From Rhizophlyctis rosea (taxonomy: Eukaryota > Chytridiomycota > Chytridiomycetes > Rhizophlyctidales > Rhizophlyctidaceae): a DNA stretch of 64,000 nucleotides. Position 1 is the stretch's first letter. Each line of letters starts with the position of its first letter. Under the pieces are notes generated by a model that did not search any database, was not told the origin of the DNA, and saw nothing but the letters and a program-made list of their open reading frames with translations. Location of the stretch: contig JADGJC010000152.1 in NCBI GenBank assembly GCA_027596075.1, forward strand, positions 31,419 through 95,418, read 5' to 3'. Position numbers and translations under genes: made by a program. This document shows, in pieces, positions 56,035-64,000 of the stretch.

Positions 56035-57481
56035 ATGATTGGCGTAACAGAACAACCGCCGATTCAAGATGCCCAACGACCAGTCGCAGCCCCTTCACCT
56101 TCTCAGCCAGCGCCCGCGTCCCCAGCGCAGCGAATACCGCTTCGCATACTCCGTGTCAGTCAGTTAGACGCTGAGCTTCTCGACACGGAGTTGACGGGAA
56201 TGTTCAAAGCGCAGTTCTTGAAGATCTTTGCGCTGTTCCGGGTGTGTTCTAGCCAAACAATTCACCGTAAAGTAGCATAAATCTGATCGGTTGCCTTCCC
56301 TGATGGTACCCAGCCAACCATCAAGGAAACTTTCGATCCAGAAATAACCTCCCTTTTGACGTATTTGATTTATAACCTCTCCATATATACATCTGGCGCA
56401 TCCTACGGTCTCGAGCTGCAAAACCTCAGATACAGAAATGAACAAAATCACCGTGGAAGACGTTAGTATCTCACTGGAGCATGCGTTTGGTTTACCAGTT
56501 TCATCAATCACTTGACGCATCAATTTCAGACGAAACTGCATCATTCAACGCACCACTGACACGATGGCAAAAGATTGTGCATGCAATACTCCATGTTGGT
56601 GGGACATGGGGATGGCTACGGTTGAATCGGTGGGCAACGACACATGAGTGGGCAGAGGTGTGTTAAACGTAAGATTAGGCAACCGATCAGCTGCAGAAGT
56701 GATCTGATTGTTCCCCCCTTCTCTTCATTAGCGGAACCTCCAACGCCATTTATGGAAAGCAGAAACTATATATCGCAGTTTATCACTAGTTAATTTTCTG
56801 GTATTCCTTTACAACGGAAAGTCCGTACAGTTCTCAAGCGCAAATTTCTGGGAAAATGATGTATCTAACCGTTGCACGAAAACTAGATACCGATCACCCA
56901 TAGATCGTTTCCTCCGAATGCGTCTCGTCTACGCCCGCCGGGAAATGGCTCGCGAAGTCAGCTTCGAGTTCATGAACCGGGAACTAGTTTGGACCGCCTT
57001 CACGGTGGGTTACCTTTCCACCAGCAAATCCCGTCATTCCAGAACTTCCAATGACCATTCTCCCATACAGGAATTCCTCCTCTTCCTCGTCCCACTGATA
57101 AACCTCCGCCGTCTCAAAACTGCGTTCCAACGCATGCTGCGCGTGCAATCTAACATATCTCTCCCAGCAGATATTTGTGCCATCTGCTACAACCGGGCAG
57201 ATGAGAGCGAAGATGGGGTGGTGACGCCGGCTTTGGCGGGTGGGACGGTGCAGATTCCGTATGAGACGAATTGTGGACATGTGTTTTGCTATTATTGTCT
57301 CAAGTGAGTTTTGACATCGCTGGAATTCTGTTATCTTACATGCTTCAGTGGGGTTCTGATGGGGTGGGTGTTGATGTTGTGCTTTTGAAATTGCAGGTCG
57401 AGCTTGATGGCGGATCCAGATTTTGCTTGTCCGAGGTGTGGAAGTAAAGTTGAATCTATAAAACGGCATGTTCCGGAATAA
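56035..57481 (+). CDS. PEX2: peroxin-2, peroxisomal RING E3 ligase
   Basis: ATG at 56035. Exon 1 (to about 56241) carries RILRVSQLDAELLDTEL, the conserved Pex2 N-terminal motif. Then come ETFDPEITSLLTYLIYNLSIYTSGAS; exon 3 (KIVHAILHVGGTWGWLRLN); exon 4 from about 56732 (LVNFLVFLYNG, VSFEFMNRELVWTAF); EFLLFLVPLINLRRLK; and the RING finger (CAICYNR, NCGHVFCYYC, then CPRCGSKVESIK after a GTGAGT intron) ending with TAA at 57479-57481. Pex2 forms the Pex2-Pex10-Pex12 retrotranslocation channel and ubiquitinates the receptor Pex5 for recycling. About five exons; the join of exons 1 and 2 (acceptor near 56330) is the least certain. Confidence 0.93.
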
Positions 57482-58126
57482 TATACCCGAGTTTGTGGCA
57501 ATGAGTCAGTTTGACTAGGGGTACTGTAACTGATGCGAAAACTTTGCATCATTGTGATACCTGCCGACTTCTCTCGCACAATCTATCATCCTTCAATACT
57601 GTTGATTATTCAGCCCATCTCACATCGTACTTCATCGGCTGATGGATTTGATGCCATTTACGGCGGCAAGATCTGGCTCCCCTTGACACGGTAGTAAGGG
57701 ATGGGATGATGGCCAGTTCGTTGTGGTCGGAAAACGTATGGTGTCCAGGCTTTTGGGCTATGGGGAGGTTCACGTTAACGAACTTGTCTTATGACAGTAT
57801 TCGTCTACGAAGATTGTTTAGCAGAGATCAATCAGCGATAATGCCATTCATGCGTTCAAATTGTTTCTCATGGCAAATGGCGAAGTGGAACCCTCTACGA
57901 TGTTTCATGTTGGCTCCAGGCTTGCTCACCCAGAAGAAACGCTTCTCCATTTCCATCATTCAAATCTGTCCTCGCAAAGTTTGCTCCATTCATTTCCATT
58001 ACGTACCTTTCTGACTTTGTTCTTTAACCTTGACTTTGAGGTATCCGGTGATAGCGTCCCTTTTTTTTGGAAGATCAAATAGCTAACTTATTGATTGTTC
58101 ATCCACCAGGACGAAGTAGCACCACT
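57482..58126. other. intergenic with weak coding-like patches
   Basis: Plus-strand frame 57861-58080 (FLMANGEVEPSTMFHVGSRL) reads like protein but lacks a supported start and partner exons. It may be a decayed gene or part of an unresolved one with the F-box fragment that follows. Confidence 0.3.
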
Positions 58127-58363
58127 ATGGAGAATCTACCTAACGAACTTTGGTTGCTCATCTTCACCACCTTCAATACTGAGCATCGTGACCCAAGGAC
58201 AAAGCTTGCGCTCATGCAAACCTGTCGGCTATTCAGGATGGAGGGCCTGCGTACAGGTGAAGTGCTCTCAAAAATCATGAATAGTCAAATGTTGATTACT
58301 CATCGAAGATTTCCGTCTGAACCCAGGCGTACTACACCAAACCACATCTTTTATTCACGCTAA
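58127..58363 (+). CDS. F-box fragment or short F-box protein
   Basis: ATG at 58127 opens 78 residues starting MENLPNELWLLIFTTFN and continuing with TKLALMQTCRLFRMEG. This fits the F-box pattern (LPxEL..I....... L..VC..F). The frame ends at 58363 with no further conserved region. It may be the first exon of a longer gene whose 3' exons I could not trace, or a remnant. Confidence 0.4.
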   Translation: MENLPNELWLLIFTTFNTEHRDPRTKLALMQTCRLFRMEGLRTGEVLSKIMNSQMLITHRRFPSEPRRTTPNHIFYSR

Positions 58364-59918
58364 AACATTCCTCCAGAAGAAGTCCTCGGCACCGAAAGAA
58401 GAGCGAAGGATCCGTACCTACCGTAATCCCACCAGTAGGAACTGGGACGTGGCGGTTGTTCTCCCTCTCTCCGGAAAATTTTTGATTCAACGCGCTTGGT
58501 CGTCGCTTGGTATCCATCAGCGTTTGCGCACAGATGTCCGCAGAAGCGATGGTGGTGGCGAGGTTCCGCACGTCGGTGCAGGAAGGACGGCGTGGCAGTG
58601 AGAGATTGGGAACGTCCTTTGGTACTTGGGAACTGGTGTTTTGTCAGGGATGGGATGGGATAGTGTCTTATGGTTGGAGTATAATCCAAATGCACCGAGG
58701 AAGGGAACAAAACGGCACACAATTTGGTTGTCTTATTGGCAGCATGTCAGATGATCTTCCGGGCATCGCATGTGCTTTTCACAAAACATTCAATGTTTAC
58801 CAATCAGTCCAAATTACGTTCTACCGAATGAAATTTGTGTGTCAAGTTCACCACAAGCAATTAATGACGTCACTGATACCATCCATCAGTGTGAAATGTG
58901 CACACCAACTCTTCCAGATGGTTTCCATAACATGCAGGTTCTTTTTAAGATCCATGCAGGCGCAACCAATATCGCGAGCGGATACTGCATGTGAGTCGTC
59001 ACTTCGGACTACTTCGGAGCCTGATAGATTCCTGCATTGCGCTGTGGAAAAGCTGCAGGAACGAAACGAGAGCGTCACTTTGAGAGAAAGCGGCCAATTC
59101 ACAGTTGGAAAATACACCAAGAGTGAAATGAAGGGGCGCTCAATGGAATGTTACTTTTGCAATGTGCCGAACCAGACCAAACAGTGAGCTGCAAAAACTA
59201 TGATGTCATCGTCTCGAAAGTGAGTGAAGTGTTATACGGAGGGTATCCGAAACTTTTCTATGGATCTCAGATGTTTTCATTCTGTCACATTTCTTGTGTT
59301 TATTCCGTAGGTGTCGGGTGCCGTGCTATGTTGAGGATATGACCAGTCACCATCTCAACAAACGTCTTACCCTGTTTGTCGGCACGACTGCTTTGGCAAA
59401 ATGTCTCATTGAAGTCCTCAAACGCAGTGTCTCATACTTCTCATTTAAGCAGGGTTCCATCAACATCCTGACGATATCGCGAGTGGATACCGGTGGAGTT
59501 GGCTATCACACCCACCCACATATCAAGAAACGCCTCCCTCCAAAGCGCTGTTCGGATGAAACGGTATTACAAGTAAATAAATAACAAAGTGGGTCAGGCG
59601 GGGCCCTGATGCTCCGATCAATGAATGGGAGGCAAAGCAGCCTGTGACTGATTGGGGGCAAAGCTACGACGCGCTTTGGTTTCAGCCATGTTTTTAGTCC
59701 CTTCCTTGATATGCAATATAGACGAAACATATGTGCGATATGGTATACGGTCTTGATTTCATTACGCATGTTATATAGTATAAGACAAACGCTATTTCCG
59801 CCTGTTTTCACCTCGTTACCAGCATTATACAATAGCACATTGCTGTAAAGTACACATCTCCTGCCCGCCGTCATAGCATTCATTGCACAAGAACTCGAAA
59901 ACAATCCAGCAGACTGAG
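58364..59918. other. unassigned stretch
   Basis: Plus-strand open frames at about 58530-59187 and 59294-59584 are long but have no ATG at the start, no recognisable domain and mixed composition. I see no RNA gene or repeat. The last 200 bases form the 5' region of the His-rich protein gene. Confidence 0.3.
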
Positions 59919-61130
59919 ATGTCTCTCTCTCCTCGCCCAGTAACGCCCACACTTCAAAATTTCGGGTTACCCCTCGCTCATTTCCCATTCCAGCCAGCAT
60001 CACCATCCACGTCTCCGTCTGTCTCTCCTCGCCCACTAACGCCCTCACTCCAGAATTTCGGATTACCCCTCGCTCATTTCCCATTTCAGCCAGCGACACC
60101 ATCCGCGTCCCCAATTCCAACGCGGCCCCAGCATACGTTCCGGGTTTTCTCATACGCCGCACTTGATGCGCCCGATCGCAAGTGGCGGAGCGCGCTGGAG
60201 GATCCGCTTGTGAGGGAGCTGTTGGGGAGCAGGATTGGGTGGGGTGTTGCTGGGGAGGAAGAAGAGCAGGAAGCGGAAGAGGGGGCGAGGGAGGAAGTCG
60301 GAGTAGGTGTTAGAGATCAGATTGGGAGAATTGTAGGTGTTGATTCTGATGATGAGCGGGAGCGAGTTGGAGCTGGAATCAGGGTTCTGGAACGGGCGTA
60401 TCAAAACATATGGGTTGCGGCTGCGGAACGGAAACTTGATGGAGGATGGCCTGTTAGTGGGGAGATTGAAAGGGAGCAGGAGGAGGAGGAGGACGGTAGG
60501 AAAGTTAACTTGTCACCGAAGCAGCGATATAGTGCTTCCCAGAAAGGACTAAAACCCAGCCGTCGCAGTGGACGTGAGCGCTTAGCAGAAGTGCGACCAA
60601 GCGACATATCTTCCGAAGACGATGCCCCACCTAGACGCCATACAACCTCCACCCCACCCCGTGGTCGCACCAAACATCGCACGTCTCTTCCCACAGCCGT
60701 ATCCCTATCCCCTGCATCTTCAACAGCAACACCAACACACAAATCTGCAAACGCTCCCGCAATAGAAGTTACACAACCAAGTTCAGTAAGCAGCTCCGCC
60801 AACACCACTCCACAACCGTTCCGTCATACCGCCGCAGCGGCAGAGAATTTGCAAAACCTTGCTGATTCGTTGCAACCTGCTCCGCATCCTTATGGGACTC
60901 CGCATGTTATTCATACGAGACGGCGAAGGGTTGATGGTGGGAGTCCCACTCCCTTAGTGGTACATGATGTTGAACACCATCACCGTCATCATCATGAAAG
61001 TCAACAACACGGTCTGGAAGAATTGGAGCAGCAGCATCATCATCACCGCCACCGTAAGCACCACCGACACCACCCACCCCCGGTGCCGAGCCATACACCT
61101 GCTGAGCATTCTGCAGAGGAAGGGGTGTAG
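59919..61130 (+). CDS. disordered protein with 32-residue duplication and His-rich tail
   Basis: ATG at 59919 gives about 403 residues in one exon. It opens with two near-identical 32-residue units (96 bp each, 59928-60023 and 60024-60119) carrying SPRP(V/L)TP(T/S)LQNFGLPL. A possible folded part spans about residues 80-180 (HTFRVFSYAALDAPDRKW, IRVLERAYQNIWVAAAERK), broken by an acidic EEEEQEAEEGAREE run. A Ser/Thr/Pro/Arg-rich region and a C-terminal His-rich tail (HHHRHHHES, HHHHRHRKHHRHH) follow. The His tail could bind metal ions. No known domain, signal peptide or membrane segment; probably intracellular. Confidence 0.65.
   Translation: MSLSPRPVTPTLQNFGLPLAHFPFQPASPSTSPSVSPRPLTPSLQNFGLPLAHFPFQPATPSASPIPTRPQHTFRVFSYAALDAPDRKWRSALEDPLVRELLGSRIGWGVAGEEEEQEAEEGAREEVGVGVRDQIGRIVGVDSDDERERVGAGIRVLERAYQNIWVAAAERKLDGGWPVSGEIEREQEEEEDGRKVNLSPKQRYSASQKGLKPSRRSGRERLAEVRPSDISSEDDAPPRRHTTSTPPRGRTKHRTSLPTAVSLSPASSTATPTHKSANAPAIEVTQPSSVSSSANTTPQPFRHTAAAAENLQNLADSLQPAPHPYGTPHVIHTRRRRVDGGSPTPLVVHDVEHHHRHHHESQQHGLEELEQQHHHHRHRKHHRHHPPPVPSHTPAEHSAEEGV
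59928..60119 (+). repeat. 96-bp in-frame tandem duplication
   Basis: Two copies of a 96-bp unit starting 'tctcctcgccca'. They differ at a modest number of sites, several of them synonymous, which suggests the unit is kept as protein. Confidence 0.8.
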
Positions 61131-62450
61131 TGTTTGGGTTTATTCTTGGGTAGGTCCTCAGTCGTGCCATCTTCAACTATCTCACAATGAAGAAGTCAAA
61201 TTGATCTTCACACCACTGGTCATGTGCATAGCCTCCGCATGTTCCGCATCCCTGCCCGGGAAATATCAGAAAAGCGATACTTGCGTTTCCCCTCATCCTA
61301 TGCCACTGAGATAAGCGGTGTTGCGCAGAGGGTGCCAACCCGCTTCCTGAAGGCCGCTGAATCAGAGTTAAAAGTTACATATTAGACGTTTCGCTTGCAG
61401 CACATTGGTCGGTCCATAGTCATATCCCTCCCCTACTTCTGTCGGTGCAGGTAGCTCAGGAGTCCTACGATATATAAATAGCAAGATGTTTCATCAGGCG
61501 GGCATCAGCAAGTCCAGCATGCAGTGTACTATATCATCATTTTCGGCTTTTTCTGTTTGTTATTTCGTTCTTTAGCTTTCATAGAGGTAGGAAGTTGATT
61601 TTTCTACACTTTTTTTTGTTTTGTTAGGTTTACTTTTAGATTGTATTGCTTTGTATTGATATACAATAGTCGGCATCGGTTCCGTGAACGCCATGACAAC
61701 GTGCGTTCGAAGTGAGGGAATGGGTGTACATGAGGGGGTGGGTTTCATGTTTGGTCACTTCCAAATGTGGGAGCAATCAATTGATAAAGGGGATAAGAGC
61801 TTTCCCATTTTGCGGAATGATTAAGCAAATATTTCTCCGGTTTTTTGAAGACTGCCCCTACCGGTTTTTTGACCTTTGAATTTCCGGTTTTAGGGATTGA
61901 TTTGGCATCAATACCGTCACCAACCTTCAGACGACTTTCCCCACAGCGTTGTCTGCGATTTGCTAGTAAGGAGGCAGAATGAATGGAGTCCTATGAGTGG
62001 GCCCAATATGACGAACAACGGGGGAGGTGCATTCCTACAGTCTGTCTGCTACAGGACTTCCGGGATGCTTGTGCATGGGACGGAAGACCAAGTCAGCTAG
62101 CCATCATTCAGAAAAGATATCGATACCCATGATATCAAGTGGTTCCTGCAGTTGTACGTTTGGAAGTTTAGACATCGTATTTCGGAAATGCAATGAACTT
62201 CCCGCAAGTGTTCGAGCAAAGATGGAGGCGTCGACTGCTCTTCCAGAGGGTCCCTTGTGAACTTCATCATATTCGTAAAGTTTCGGCAGGTCCAACACGG
62301 CAGTTCGGAATAACACGTCAACCTTCAGGTCAAGGCAAAGTGGCAGGACGTAACCAAACATCATATCGGTATCTTTATGAGCTCGTCAATAACAAGGTGA
62401 GAAAGAACATCCCAAACCAAATACATCACAAAACCATCAATTCATTGGGG
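61131..62450. other. unassigned stretch
   Basis: No gene could be supported. A minus-strand frame with ATG at 62364 (62104-62364, phrases VLFRTAVLDLPKLYEYDEVH and QLQEPLDIMGIDIFSE) has protein-like composition but no family match and no traced partner exons. T-rich tracts lie around 61550-61640. Confidence 0.3.
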
Positions 62451-62770
62451 CGACCGACGGCGCTCTACAACAACTCCCCCGACTTGAAGGCATCAACCTG
62501 GGGATCTCATGGCTGGAAGGACTCAAACCAACCATCCTTCACCTCGCAGTGTCGCTCAACGAGGTTGAGATCGTCCAAGCCTTGCTCAATGTCAAACCTT
62601 ACGACCGTGCCGTCCTCATTGCACGCAAAGCAAATATATTCCTGATACATGGATGCAATAAAAACGGAACATGCTACACTACTCCTACTCGCCCCACATC
62701 AACCCGACTGCTAAAATATTTTACAGAAAAAAAGACAAAGCTTGCAAACTTCTCCGAGGGGTATACATAA
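62451..62770 (+). other. ankyrin-like coding fragment
   Basis: A plus-strand frame reads GALQQLPRLEGINLGISW and then TILHLAVSLNEVEIVQALL, which fits one ankyrin repeat helix pair. It runs on to a stop at 62768-62770. There is no start codon nearby and only one repeat, so this is probably a remnant or a single exon of an untraced gene. Confidence 0.3.
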
Positions 62771-62838
62771 AAACATCATCAGCACTACCGCTCATCTCCT
62801 CCCTTCTATACCATCAGACCGACATGAGATTCCCCCCT

Positions 62839-64000
62839 TCATGCCTTGGTATCGAAGGCCTTGCTCCCCCACTCAGGCAACCCCTTAGCCGGCGGCGGAC
62901 CCTCAATGATCTGATTGGTAGAAGCCTGTGCCGCGCCCGCAATCTGGTCATCGAGCCTGGCAACCAAATCCCTCAACCCGTCCTTGACAGCGTTCTCGAC
63001 CTGCGCCTTGACGGTGCGGTTCAAGAACGGCTTGGCGACCTTGTAGAGGAAGTCGTGGTGGGAGTCGTGGAGGCGGAGGTCGATGTTGTGGAGGGTCACG
63101 TCGACTTGCTCGGTGTGAAGGAAGCGGCCGGTGGCTTCGCCGGATTTGGGGGCAGCGCGGCCGGTGAGGGCGCCGGGGGCGATCTTGACCTTGGCGGTCA
63201 ATCCGGGGTCCTTGATGTCGAAGTCGGCGAGACCGACGTCGCCGGCCTTGAAGAAACCGGAGTGCTTGTTGACGAGCCATGCCACATCACGGGCGGAGGC
63301 CTCGATGTGGGAGCTGTGGTGAGGAAAAGCGAATGGATGAGTTTGCGCTCTATGGTGACAATGAACTGCAGTTGTCAAACACTTACATCTCCAAGTAGAT
63401 GTTGGAGTTGAGCTGATCCTTGGGGTCGTTCTGGGTGGCATCGACGGTGGTATCGGTTACAACACGAACGTACTTGGGAAGGATGGTGGAGTGGAGGACG
63501 ATGTTGTCGAAGATCATGTGGTAAGTACCGTCGTCGATTTCGGTACGGGGGATGGGCAAGTACGCCAACTTGTCGGCGATGGCGGGAACGATCTTGGCAA
63601 GGTCGCGGAGCAACTCGGGCTTGAAGGTAGGCTTACCGCGCTCGTCGAGGAACAAGTCGGCGAAGATGGCGTTCGCATCGGCGGCGAGCTTCTGGGTGGC
63701 ACGGTCGGAAGCCAAGGCGTCGGCGAAGTTGGAAGCCTCGTAGGTGATCTTCTGGGTGTAGTAGTCGTACTTGGAGAGACCCTTGCGACCGCGGACGACG
63801 AGGTCTTGGGCGGTCTTCTCGTAGTCGGATTGGTCGGTGTAGGCAGGGTCGTTGAAGGAGCGGGTGATGAAGTTGCTGAGATCGGTCCAGAAGGTGATCA
63901 GGTCGTTGTCAGAGCGAGCCTTATCGGCGAAGTCGGTGACGGAGCGGATGAGGGGGTCGAGGGACCTGCTGTTGGCGAAGTTCTCGATCAACTTCTTGGC
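62839..64000 (-). CDS. HAM1-like lipid-binding-type protein (3' part, continues past the window)
   Basis: Two exons are visible: one running from beyond 64000 down to 63387, and 63313-62839 (intron GTAAGT...CACAG, 73 bp). The first holds a helical region (IRSVTDFADKARSDNDLI, LVVRGRKGLSKYDYY, PTFKPELLRDLAKIVPAIAD). The second holds the C-terminal part (SARDVAWLVNKHSGFFKAGD, HTEQVDVTLHNIDLRLHDS, NRTVKAQVENAVKDGLRDLV). This layout matches the fungal HAM1-like N- and C-terminal domain family, related in fold to TULIP/BPI lipid-binding proteins and implicated in hyphal fusion or lipid transfer. The start codon lies outside the window. Family assignment is from memory of the pattern, so moderate. 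Confidence 0.75.

Noticed and set aside
58507..59187. Plus-strand frame of about 226 codons
   Set aside because: The first codon is TTG, not ATG; no domain or neighbouring exon could be joined, so it is not called as a gene.
1..64000. CRISPR array, bacterial operon or prophage
   Set aside because: Spliceosomal introns, CBM1, PEX2 and BEACH genes show this is eukaryotic; no regularly spaced repeat-spacer array was seen.

Overview
The window is a fungal nuclear contig. Genes are split by short introns (about 40-110 bp, mostly GTRAGT...YAG), packed on both strands and separated by short intergenic gaps. The gene set includes a GH5 cellulase with a fungal CBM1, the DNA2 nuclease-helicase, the peroxin PEX2, a BEACH-WD40 giant, a HAM1-like protein, a RapGAP and a PKA-type kinase. 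CBM1 and HAM1-like proteins point to fungi. A RapGAP beside a large BEACH protein and TIR-like/TPR proteins would fit an early-diverging, zoosporic (chytrid-like) lineage, but that placement is inference. All exon joins were made by eye from splice signals and reading frame; where they are uncertain the entry says so.

Layout. 1-4.5 kb: GC-rich palindromic repeats, a lone first exon of a UBE2G1/Ubc7-like E2 gene running into a G-rich tandem repeat, and a multi-exon secreted protein of unknown family (-). 5.5-10.6 kb: a tandem pair of MYND-zinc-finger/F-box-like genes (-), one intact and one with an in-frame TAG, with a decayed tRNA-like unit between them. 11-13.5 kb: a small membrane protein (+) and the secreted cellulase (-). 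15.1-17.6 kb: RapGAP (+). 18.3-20.6 kb: a divergent pair of unknown proteins. 21.4-23.7 kb: a secreted protein with eight six-cysteine modules. A 10-N assembly gap and a gene-poor stretch follow to 27.3 kb. 27.3-38.6 kb: a neurobeachin-type BEACH gene (-) filling 11 kb. 39.4-42.8 kb: a PKA-like kinase and an isocitrate lyase/PEP-mutase superfamily gene (both -). 43.1-50.9 kb: an F-box protein and DNA2 (both +). 51.2-55.3 kb: an unknown gene and a TIR-like/TPR gene (both -), the latter carrying a frameshift and an in-frame stop. 56.0-57.5 kb: PEX2 (+). 58-62.8 kb: sparse, with an F-box fragment, a disordered His-rich protein and an ankyrin-like fragment. 62.8-64 kb: the 3' part of a HAM1-like gene (-).

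There is no operon logic. The genes cover genome maintenance (DNA2), peroxisome import (PEX2), membrane traffic and lipid handling (BEACH, HAM1-like), signalling (RapGAP, PKA-like), ubiquitin-type adaptors (MYND/F-box, F-box, E2 fragment) and extracellular activity (GH5, Cys-rich protein). The most unusual items are the eight-module Cys-rich secreted protein, the TIR-like/TPR (NLR-like) gene with two disabling lesions, and the MYND/F-box pair with one broken copy.
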